Below, one piece after another: positions 46,731 through 56,866 of a DNA stretch of 64,000 nt. Where the stretch lies: positions 29,675,561 through 29,739,560 of the forward strand of contig NC_088775.1 in the NCBI RefSeq assembly GCF_954871325.1. Reading direction: 5' to 3'. The notes below the pieces were generated by a model. It worked only from the letters and a program-made list of their open reading frames with translations. It had not been told where the DNA came from and did no database searches. This DNA is from Gordionus sp. m RMFG-2023. Taxonomy: Eukaryota > Nematomorpha > Gordioida > Chordodea > Parachordodidae. Position numbers and translations under genes: made by a program. Within the stretch, counting starts at the first letter, position 1; the number at the start of each line of letters is the position of its first letter.

Positions 46731-49009
46731 TATTATGTTTTGTTGGTGTAGATATCTTATACAATATTATATGTTTTGGTTTGTGATTATAACAATATGA
46801 TATATTTTGTTTGTGTGGGTATAGTATTACAAATTATATATATTTCCGCATTAGATAAAAATTTATGTTAAAGAAGAAGATTAAATTATTACTTAATTAA
46901 TAGCTATATATAGAAAATATAACTTAAAATTCCTGATTAAATGATATAATATACTATTCTCTGATTCCGAGAGTTATTATAAAATTTTATGTTAGAGTAA
47001 ATATAACTTAAAATTACAAATAATTGTGACTAATTAATTGAGATGGAGGAAAAGGAGAATTTATATTTCTAATAGATAAAATATAACAAAGTTCTAATCT
47101 TTATTACTCGCTTCTCGATTTTTTTGTCTTTAGTGCTAGTTGTAATTTTATCAATCCTTTCCTATCAGATTTTATATTTGGCAATTATTATCCCTTATAA
47201 ATCTTATTATTCCTTCTACTCTCTTTTCCCATTCCATTGTTTATTTTTACTTCATTATACTCTTCTTTCCCTTAATTTTGTTTTCTATCTCCCTCTCTTA
47301 CTTTCTTTCCCCTTTTTCCAATTCGAATAATTTCAATATTCGAGTCGTTCTTCGATGAATATTCCTATACTTCGTATTAGTCATTTACTACTTTATTTTA
47401 TAATTCGAATTGGATTCGAATTAAATACTTCTTCGAATTATTTGCCGAATTATATTACTTATCTAACGCTCAATTCAATCATTCTATTCTGTCGAATCCT
47501 TTTAATCAAATAAATTTCATATCTTGACTCTTACGAATATATTTATATTCACCAAATTCCTGATCGAAAATAATAATATATTTAATCTTCGTAATTCATT
47601 ATTAGTCTAACTGCTTAATTAACCTCTCTTCTTCTTATTCTCTTCTCCATGATTTTTCTTCATGCCTGGCCATACTAACCTCATTAACCAATACTAAATA
47701 TGTTATATACCTCTTACCTTATTTACTATGCTTTTCACCCATCTATTTATTCCCTAATTGTGAGAATTCTAGTCATCTTGATTCTCACTCCTTCTTTTAC
47801 TTTAATATTTAATTTTATATAAGAAAATTTAATCCTAATAAAATTATTATCCCTCTTAATTTTTTTCTCAAAGTTCCAAGTTATTCCTAAAATTTAATTA
47901 AAATCTCTATTATTTCCCTTATTGGAATTTCCGTGTTCCACTAAATTTATCTCAATTTTAGGTTTATCTGTTATATGATGTGGGCCTATATTTTGCTGGC
48001 TGAAAGATTATAATAAAGAGACCATACTTTATTTTCACCTTTATCCTTAAATTTTAGGCTGATTAGTACTATGATCTACACCTAATCTATTCTGGCTCCA
48101 TAGATGTGTTAAAGATTATGTGTTCTATATTAACTATTATTTTTATTAATACTCAATTTTTATTACTTTTAAATTGTTAATATGAGTTTGCAGCTATGTT
48201 TTATAACCGTAATTGATTTACATTTTATAAAAAAAATATATATATTAAGTTCGTGAAAATTATTACTAATTTAGCTATTTTTATATGATAAAGTAACCTT
48301 TTTCACTTGATTAATTAAATTCTTATATTTAAATTGAGCTAAATTCCTACTACTAATATCCATTCTACAAAGCAATTCCTCGCAATACAGACTACCAATA
48401 TTTTATTCTTCATTAAAGATAAACTTTGTTGCATATTTGTACATTTAATGTTTTTTATATGTTAATGTTTAAATTAGAAAGACATATTTATGTTATTAAG
48501 TTTTTAAAATATGTTTTGGAAAAAAATATTTATATACTAACCTGTCGTTGGCCATGTATTTTATTTAGTTGTTGGAAAAAAAAATACAATGGCAACAAAA
48601 GGATTTATGTTTTGTTTTTAATCGAAAAAGATCACCATTATTTTGATTTTGACCAATATGTCATTTTTTTATATCTGATGATATATCGCTATTAGTTTGG
48701 ATTTTTATATTTGAAGAATATTGTCATTATTTTTTACTATTAGATGGCCAGTCAAAAATGACGGGGAATGAGAATTTTACTTGTTCTTTTACAATAGATG
48801 TTACCTTTTATTTAAAATCCTATCCAATTTTTATTCTTTTTACCCCCCCCCCCCATTTAGGGGTCAAGTCCAACCCATTAAGACTAAGAGTGAATACTAT
48901 TTTTTGAGTCAAAATATATTTAAATTAGCTTTTACCCCATATAAAAATTCTTTGATAAAATATTACTGATTACCTATGGCTAATATTTAATATTAATAAA
49001 TCCCAATCC
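46731..49009. other. AT- and pyrimidine-rich DNA; LTR not resolved
   Basis: The 5' LTR and leader of the minus-strand Ty3 element should lie here but I could not define TG...CA ends. 47100-48000 is strongly pyrimidine-rich on the plus strand. A C11 run lies near 48844. ORFs at 47124, 48426 and 48781 have no recognisable content. Confidence 0.35.
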
Positions 49010-49470
49010 AGGTCCAAGTCTACAATAATTTTGAAAAAATTTTCTCAGGCCCTGTCAAAGACCATAATAATTTTGATAGTTCAGAAGTAAAATAAAATTT
49101 AAAAAAATCATAATGCATTTGATAATCATAATCAGCATGGTCCTTGGTTTTTTGATCAGGCCCAGTCCAAGCCTGCAAAAAATTGTTTTAGGTTAATGCT
49201 TGGCCCATATTATATATTAAAAAATTTCCAAGCGTTCAAGACTTTAATAATTTTTAAAAAATTTTCCCAAGTCCAGCCCAACCCATAATAATTTTGAAAA
49301 TTTTTCTCAACCCTGGTCCACCCCATAATAATTTTTAAAAAATTTCCCAAGCCCGGCCTATATTTGCAAAGGATTTTCCCAAGTCCAAGCCCATATTAAT
49401 TTTGAGGAATATTTTCCAAGCCCAGCTCAACCCATAATAAGTTTTGAAAAATTTTTCCTAAGCCCGAAGA
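49010..49470 (+). repeat. ~55-60-bp tandem array (CCCAAGCCC / CATAATAATTTT)
   Basis: Seven or so diverged units containing CCCAAGCCCGGCC or variants followed by CCCATAATAATTTT and AAAAATTTTTC. Possibly the subrepeated end of another MITE-like element, since a related unit TAGGGGTCAAGTCCAACCC lies at 48858. Confidence 0.7.
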
Positions 49471-50224
49471 TGGTTAAATTTCTAATTAATTTATCATCAA
49501 ATGAAGGGGAAATCTCCGATTTATCAGTTAGTCTACTGATTAACTCATAGTATACATACAAAAAAAACACGTGAATTCGTTATAGGGGAAATTGGGAAAG
49601 CCCGGGCAAACCACTTATTAGAGAATCATGACAAAATAAGGTCTGTCCGAATATCTTTTAAATGAAATAACAATCTTACCTAGTTTATTGGAGATAACCC
49701 GAAAAATTAAGTTATGGAAAAAAATATAGATTAAAATTGCGTCCAATACAACAATTCTTCAGACAAAATTGATTTTTTATAATGGAATGATTAATGTTTG
49801 CATCATTATTTGTTATCAATGAGATAAAAATAAATGATTTCTTATACTTTTTTTCCTATGATCAATTAAAATTATAACTAGAAAATAAATTGTTGTTTAT
49901 TATATTGGTTTACTGAAGTTTTTTAGATAAATTTGGAGTATATGTCTTGCTTTTTCGAAATTATTTATCAAAGAATTTGATAAGGGCAATATCTTTATGT
50001 TAAGTAACAAAAAATGCTATCTATTTAAATTATAAAAATGCCATTCAATATTAATGAAAGTTAATTGCAATTTATTTATACATTTTTTAAGAAATTTGTT
50101 TTTCTTGTCTTCCATATAAATTTAAGCTAATTTTTTTTAAAAAATGATGAGGATTAATTATTATTTTGTGTATCTGTTAAAATTTAGAGCAAATCCTTTT
50201 AAGACATTTTAATTTTTGATGAAA
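49471..50224. other. No gene seen
   Basis: AT-rich, no recognised coding or repeat content. Confidence 0.4.
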
Positions 50225-51100
50225 AAAAGCGACAAACTAGGGCGGTCGTTTGGAATCTGATGAGGAAATAGTTCACGCATAATTTTATCACCTTTAGGGT
50301 TTCAGGTGAAAATGATAAATAATGAAGGCTTACTAAAGCAACGTACAATAGCCATGGCGTCCCGATAAAGCTGATACATATTCCTTAGGCTACTGGTAAA
50401 AGATGAGCTCAAAATGATTCTTCTGCCAATAGTGTCAGCATTGGTATCCCCCTCTAAAATATCATCATGAATGCCTTGATAGAAATCTACGCGTAATTTG
50501 GAATGATTATTATGTATAAAATTTAATCGAGTTCCTGTTTGGCATAACTGTCCAAGATAAATTGATGCAAAAGACTTTCGGATTTTAAAATAATATTTTC
50601 ATCATCCTGCCTGACATAAAGCGATTGGCATAGTACTCTCTGTAGATAACATATTTATCATTTGAGTTTCAATAATGAATAGATGGGTGGTATCCAATAT
50701 CGCCTCTGGAAAAAGAGGAACATATTGCAAGGGATCGTAAGAGAAAAAAGCTCGTTAATACGTCTTAAATGACCAGCTATAGTTTTTAGGATAATATCAA
50801 TTTTCTTCTATTCTATTAAAAGATGGCGATCTAAAAAAGGAACCTGATTATGCCTATTTTGCATCTCATATTTACTATCATATAATATATATATTTGGGC
50901 AAATCTAGGTATGTCCCTTAAAGTTGGTAGGAGGGAACCAATGCGATGGTGAACCTGTCAATTAATTTGAAAGGTATAATTACAGGAGCGAGAATTGGAT
51001 AAAGTATTATTTGTATTAACCCCTAGTGAAGTGAATGATAGTTTGTCTGGTTGGGGACTTATTAAACCTATCATGTTCTTCTGAACGTTTATTTTGTATT
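50225..51100 (-). pseudogene. Helitron Rep (Helitron-like N domain) fossil
   Basis: The minus-strand reading, across several frameshifts and stops, gives the Helitron replication-initiator N-terminal region in order: YTFQINWQVHHRIGSLLPTL, RDIPRFAQIYI, ELFSYDPLQYVPLFPEA after a shift, FIIETQMINML, RVDFYQGIHDDILEGDTNAD, IGRRIILSSSFT, NMYQLYRDAMAIVRCFSKPS, LFIIFT then NDRPSLSL. The HUH nickase motif and the helicase that normally follow are absent, so this is a broken, partial copy. Family phrases such as YRDAMAIVR with GRRIILSSSFT are highly diagnostic. Confidence 0.85.
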
Positions 51101-51361
51101 TGTTTATTATTAATGGCAAATATATCAATATTTGAATAATTATAAGGAGGAAATAAGATGGGGACAGTTATCTAAAAAGAAATATATTAATGCGTTAAAC
51201 CTGTAGAGGAGTCAATATAAGGTTCAACTCTCTAGAAATAGTTGGAATATCATCAGTAGCTAAAATAGATGTAATCTAAATTGTAAGAAAGTGTAAGCAT
51301 TTTTAGCATATATATATGACTAACTTTATTTTGTATTGTTGGTAGATTTTGTTGGGTTTCA

Positions 51362-51720
51362 CGTCATATGACCCATTAGAATTGAATTTACTTGAATATG
51401 AGATGAATTTAGAATAGGATGATTTGAAGAAAATATTTATTTTTAATTTTTGATATCTAAAATACATATATATATAATTTGTTTCAATATAATATACTTG
51501 CCCACTATAATTAAAATTTCATATGACCCATTAGAATTGCATGAATATTGTTGAGTTGAATTTAGAATAGAATGATTTGAAGAAAATATTTATTTTTATT
51601 TTTTAATATCTAAAATACATATATATTTACTTGCATACTATAACTAAAATTTCATATGACCCATTAGAATTGAATTTACTTGAATACTGTTGATTGAATT
51701 TGTTTCAATATAATATAATT
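51362..51720 (+). repeat. ~140-bp tandem repeat, about 2.5 units
   Basis: TCATATGACCCATTAGAATT recurs at about 51362, 51521 and 51652, followed by GATTTGAAGAAAATATTTAT and ATCTAAAATACATATATAT in the first two. May be in the leader of the Ty3 element to its right. Confidence 0.85.
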
Positions 51721-52559
51721 AAGTTGCTAAAGTGTTCTAAAAAAATTTGAAGTGATGATACGAGTTTTCTAATATAAAAATCGTTTATTTATTTTAAATA
51801 AATAATTAAATTTTATACAATATATTTTAAAATTTTACATTGTTTCTTAAACTATAAAAAATCTGCTTTATATAACAATTTTCATATTAATATATAAAAA
51901 TCAATCTTTACAATTTATAAAAAAATCAATTTATATCAACATAAAAAAAACAGTTTAAAGGTTAGTATTAATCGGTCATATTAACATTCCACCCTTTAAA
52001 AAAATGATCTCCACTCAGGTTTTTCTTGCATGTGAATCTTATCGTGCAGTCAACGTTTCTTGATAGTTTGTCATTATTATATAAAAAATATAAAAACTTT
52101 AGATAGTACAGATAAAATTTTGCAGCTAATATTACATGAAATACAAAATAAAAAATACTATAATTTAAGAAACGGTTAATACCAATAATCCGTTGTAGAA
52201 AATAATTTAGGGTATCAGGAGGCAGAAATCTCGGGTAAAATTTTTTTGCATTTAATTTTTAAAGATTTGCAATAATAACTCACATATCTAGGAAACAATT
52301 CCCAGACAATGTTGTGAATAATCATATGCAAACCTTTAGGGGATAAGGTAATGTCAGGTGAGATGATTGTAAAAAATAGCACAACAAATATTTTACAATT
52401 AATTTTAAATGAGTTATGCAATAATAGAGCAATTTTTTAAGAGAAATATCCATCTAAATTGAATGATAAAGTATCTTCTCCAGAAGGTAAAATTTAGATA
52501 TAAATATTACATAAAATTCTCTAAATATAATTTAAAAGGAATTACAAAATAAAAGGATT
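51721..52559. other. AT-rich; possible Ty3 leader/LTR region
   Basis: No LTR boundaries could be set. Frames begin to look Gag-like only near 52560. Confidence 0.35.
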
Positions 52560-52932
52560 ATTAAAGGATATTTTTCGTGATTTGAATAAAATTATAAATA
52601 ATTGCAAAATATGTGACCATAGGGATCATAAAGAACAACATTGTTTATGTTTTTATAATAAGAATAAATTATCAGAAAATATAAGATGTAATAAATGTGG
52701 GTATAAGAGTCATACCGAAAATAAGTGTTAGGTTAATGAAAAATTATTTGTGAAGGATTTTCACTTAGGAATTCTAAAATTACTATTCCATCAATTTGCA
52801 ATATTAGATTTCAACAAAAATAGTGAAGTTAAGGAGCGGCGTTGTTTCAGGTGCAAAGATGGGCATTTAGCTATTAAAATTGCCATAATAATTGACAATG
52901 TGATGTTAAGAATCATACAAAAGTCGAGAGAC
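52560..52932 (+). pseudogene. Ty3-type Gag nucleocapsid with three zinc knuckles
   Basis: The plus-strand reading gives three Cys-His boxes: CKICDHRDHKEQHC, CNKCGYKSHTENKC and CFRCKDGHLAIK with the last Cys restored only after a frameshift (NCHNN). A TAG lies after the second knuckle. The basic asparagine-rich continuation runs QCDVKNHTKVERP up to the hAT-like terminus at 52933 and resumes after 61650 as NNHINNINNKSYY, showing the two parts were one gene. It would bind genomic RNA in the particle. Confidence 0.75.
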
Positions 52933-53256
52933 CAGTGTCTTCACTAGGGGGGAGGGCGCAGGGGCTCGAGCCCCCTGAAAAATTTGAATAGCCCCCTGAA
53001 GCAAAAATTTCTTAATGGCTCCTTAATATCCCTTTGAACTAAAAATAAATTTTTTTGATTGTGCCCTGAACGATTTCTTTTATAATTCTATTAAGTAATA
53101 TAGATTTAATTTTATTATTAAAAATTAATAAGACTATCTAAATTTTTATTAAATGAATACTTAGATTAGATTAATACATATAATTTATTTTTTCACTATG
53201 TCAGCTTGCAATCAAATTCTATATTAAAAATAGAATTTCAATATCACTCATTAAAT

Positions 53257-53340
53257 ATTAATTTAGCATTAACAGTTGAAGCCTATTTAACTTATATTAA
53301 TTTAGCATTAACAGTTGAAGCCTATTTAACTTATATTATT
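53257..53340 (+). repeat. ~42-bp tandem duplication
   Basis: AATTTAGCATTAACAGTTGA followed by AGCCTATTTAACTTATATTA occurs twice in direct succession. Confidence 0.85.
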
Positions 53341-54089
53341 TAAATTATTATTAACCCTAAATAAATATATATAATAATTTATTAATTGACAATTAACAAA
53401 TTTAATATTGGAATTAGCCGAGTTCAAAATCACTAATCAACTATTTAATTATTACCATGCCTCTTCCTAAAAATATTTTCGGCTTTTTTATCAAACTAAC
53501 TATTACATTGATCAAATGGAAATCACTGAATTGGAATTTAAAAATTTTTTATGGAAATGGATGTGTCTGGAAAATAGATTGATGGATTGATATTAAATAC
53601 CAAATGATTATGAAAGGGGATATTAACAGGAGACAATGTAATGTTCAGTCCAACTCTTTTGAATGGAACAAGAGTCAGGTTATCAAACTTTTTTCTTGAT
53701 GTCTCAGGTTAGTATTTACTTATTTCTTATAATTACTTATTTCTTCAATATACTTTATTCATTTTTTCATATTTATGTTTATTTACTTATTTCTTATATA
53801 TACTTTATTTATTTTCATATTTATGCTTATTTACTTATTTCTTGTATATACTTTATTTATTTTTCAGATTTATGCTTTATTTTCATGTATATTTTTCCTA
53901 TATATACCTCTTACATATATATACTTATGCTTTATCCATTTATGTATATTATTTTTATCTCTCATGTATATATTTCTCATATTTATGATGGGAAGGAATT
54001 TAATTCACTTAAAATTAATACAATAATTAGCTTTTGTGTCAGTAGATTAAACTTTATACTAGAAATTACATTATTTACATAGCATTGAG

Positions 54090-54400
54090 ACAAGTTTTGT
54101 CTACATCCCCTATACTTAAACAATTTAAAACTTTAACCTTAACAATAATCATAGTAATAACATAAAACATGTTAGTAGTTTTAAACTCTACATCCCCTTA
54201 TACTTAAACGATTTGAAACTTTAACCCTAACATATTATCATAGCAATAATATAAAACATATTAGTAGATTTAAACTTTTATACTAGGAATTATACTATTT
54301 ATAATTGTTTTGAGACTAGTGCTGTTTACATCCCCTTATACTTAAACACTTTTGAAACCTTCAATCTTAACATATAATCATAGCAACAATATAAAACACA
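54090..54400 (+). repeat. Diverged tandem repeat with TACATCCCCTTATACTTAAAC
   Basis: Three copies of ACATCCCCTTATACTTAAA followed by CTTTAACCCTAACATA and ATAAAACATATTAGTAG at about 54100, 54187 and 54327. Possibly leader repeats of the downstream LINE. Confidence 0.75.
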
Positions 54401-54544
54401 AATTTAGGATCAGTTTACCACGTACCTGACTAATTTCTAGTCTTTCCTTAGGCAATAAACCCTTAAACATAAATTTACTTCCTGGTCAACCTTCATAAAA
54501 TCTTGAATTTTTATAAATCTCCTTTTACTTAGGTTATTTTCTTA

Positions 54545-55080
54545 TTGACTATTAAATATTTTTATCACCCTTATCCTTTAACACTTTTCTATAATTTATC
54601 GTCCATCTTTAATAATTTGTTTCTTACCCCTTTGTATAACTTATTATTCTTCCACCTCCATTTTGAAATTTTTCCCTCCCTTTTTTATGACTTATTTTTA
54701 CTTTTTATTTTATTTATTTCTAGTTTCTCACATGGTTTTTGTTTTCCCTTTCGAAATAAACTTTTTACATTTTACGCCCTCCATCTTTTAATAAATTTTG
54801 TTTTACCCCTTCTTGCATAACTTTTATTCTTTTCGTCACCATTCTTTTTATTTTATTTATTTCTAGTTTCTCACATGGTTTTTGTTTTCCCTTTCAAAAT
54901 AAACTTTCTTACATTTTACGCCCTCCATCTTTTAATAATTTTTGTTTTACCCCTTCTTGTATAACTTTTATTCTTTTCGTCACCATTTTGGATTTTTCCC
55001 TCCCTTTATTATTTATAGTTATTTATTTATTTTTCCCCTTTATTTTTATTTTTGTCTCTTTCTAGTTTCCCATATGGGTT
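54545..55080 (+). repeat. Pyrimidine-rich tandem repeats
   Basis: TAGTTTCTCACATGGTTTTT and CGCCCTCCATCTTTTAATAA recur at about 146-200-bp spacing (54720, 54866, 55062). ORFs here are composition artefacts. Confidence 0.75.
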
Positions 55081-55379
55081 TAGATTTTCCTTTAAAATAA
55101 ATATGTAAATTTGTAAACAATTTTAAATAATACGAAATAGGATTTAATTGTTTTTTGGAAAATAAATTAGTATTGTTTAAAATTTATAAACATGTATGTC
55201 TCTCATGTTTCTAATTATTTTCTTGTGTTTATTATAAACGAACTAAAAAATCATTAAAAAAATAAAACTTTAATAATTTTCTACAAAAATTTTATTTCGC
55301 TAATTTTACTGTTACAATAATTTTTGCCTTATCTTGTTGCTTACCCAATTGAGTCGGATCCAAACTTACACATCGAAAC

Positions 55380-56045
55380 AGGTTAATTCCTTTTTACTAC
55401 TTTACTTCCCTTAATATAACTCCTTCGTATTTTCTTCCCCTGTTTTTGGCCCTATTAAATTTTTTTTTTCTTCTAGTTTATCTTAGAATCCATTATAATT
55501 GGTATCAAGTTCTATTATGACGTTTCCCTATGACCTTTTATTAGTTCTTATGTGACGTTTCCAAAGGACTACACCCTTTATTGATGACTTTTTACAAGGT
55601 GACCCAATTTTTCTCTAAGCTTGAATGTATAGCCACACTATTTGCTTCTCGACAAATTTCTTTTATCCCCTACAAAATATTTACTTGTACTCTAGTGTAT
55701 ATATTAGAATAGAGGTTTCGTAATCACGTTAGAAGAAGCAGCCTGAATCTGGGTCAAAAAAATTTTTTTTACTTAGCCAGGTAATGGCATTTAATGTACT
55801 TCCGTTCGTATTTTTTCCTACCCCTGTCTGCCCCTCTCAAATTTTTCTTTAATGCCTGTCTTTTCTTCTGAATTTATTGATCTTCATTCTGTTATGATTT
55901 CTATATAGTTCCATTTTACTCTCTGTATTGATGCCTCTGTATGCGATCCAATTTCACAGCTATCCTATCAGCTCCTCGATTTTCTATCCCCTAAAAAGAC
56001 AAACTCTGCTCGGTCCAAACGTATACCTTTGAATAGAGGGTAATA
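55380..56045 (+). repeat. Two diverged ~390-bp units upstream of the LINE
   Basis: TTCGTATTTTCTTCCCCTG (55427) parallels TTCGTATTTTTTCCTACCCC (55808); later parts share TTTCTATCCCCTA-like and AATAGAGG segments. The arrangement resembles 5'-monomer repeats of some LINEs. Confidence 0.5.
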
Positions 56046-56129
56046 TAATACAATATTACTTTTGCCACATTACTATAAAAGGCCTCTCTTCTCAAATCTG
56101 CATTTTGTAAAAGTTTTATTTTTATTTCT

Positions 56130-56420
56130 CCCTTCAAATTTTAAATCTTTTTCTACTAATATGTCTATGTCGATTCGATCTTTTTCTAAGAGCCGTAACT
56201 TGGATAATCTTGGGCGACTTGAACATTAGGATTGGGAAGGAGGAATACTATAGCTAATTTTTTCTTTTACTCACAAAACGTTTTTGCACTCTAATTTTAA
56301 ATCAACTTGCGTTCACAATAGCCTACCAAACCTGAGGTAATTTATTATTTCACTTTGTTGATGCTTATCTTATTTGTTTTAAGCGATCCTCAAATTATGT
56401 AGATATAATTTATTTTGGAT
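56130..56420 (+). pseudogene. LINE endonuclease remnant
   Basis: TWIILGDLNIRIGKEEYY resembles the GDxN block of the AP-type endonuclease in the intact ORF downstream (ILIGDVNTKIGLEE), and YVDIIYFG resembles its SQIDFF block. Stops and shifts separate them. This seems to be an older LINE copy just upstream of the intact one. Confidence 0.5.
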
Positions 56421-56866
56421 AAGAGATTATACTCCGTGAATAATCTCACCCCTTGCCCCCTTTCACCCAAATTACTTACAAAAATTCATACCCCTCCCTT
56501 TTCAATAGATTGTATAGGAAATCATTGATTTCCCCCACTTTTTAAAAGTTTAATCTAAATCTTACTGTAGAAAATTGGATAAATAATACTAAATCTCTAA
56601 TTTCCCAATACTGGATTAACTTCTATATTATTTAATACCTTTGTACCGTACCATTTCCCCGGTTGTGGTTTTAGAGTTGTATTACTTTTTACATTAAGAA
56701 ATTTAATAAAAAAAAAACCAATTTATAGCAATTAAGGATTTTAGATTTAAGGTGATAAATAAGTGTTATTTTTCTAAAGTTATTATATCCCAGAGATTAT
56801 TTTATAATTTATTCATCTTTCATTTCTCTTTTGTTTTGTGAATTTTTTTCTCTTGATTTAAGAGAG

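Noticed and set aside
53581-53700. Possible Helitron helicase phrase (LLNGTRVRLSNF)
   Set aside because: Only a few residues resemble the family and nothing around them supports it.
56831-56866. Upstream extension of the LINE ORF to position 56831
   Set aside because: The codon at 56831 is TTG; the first ATG is at 56867 and the endonuclease fold begins right after it.
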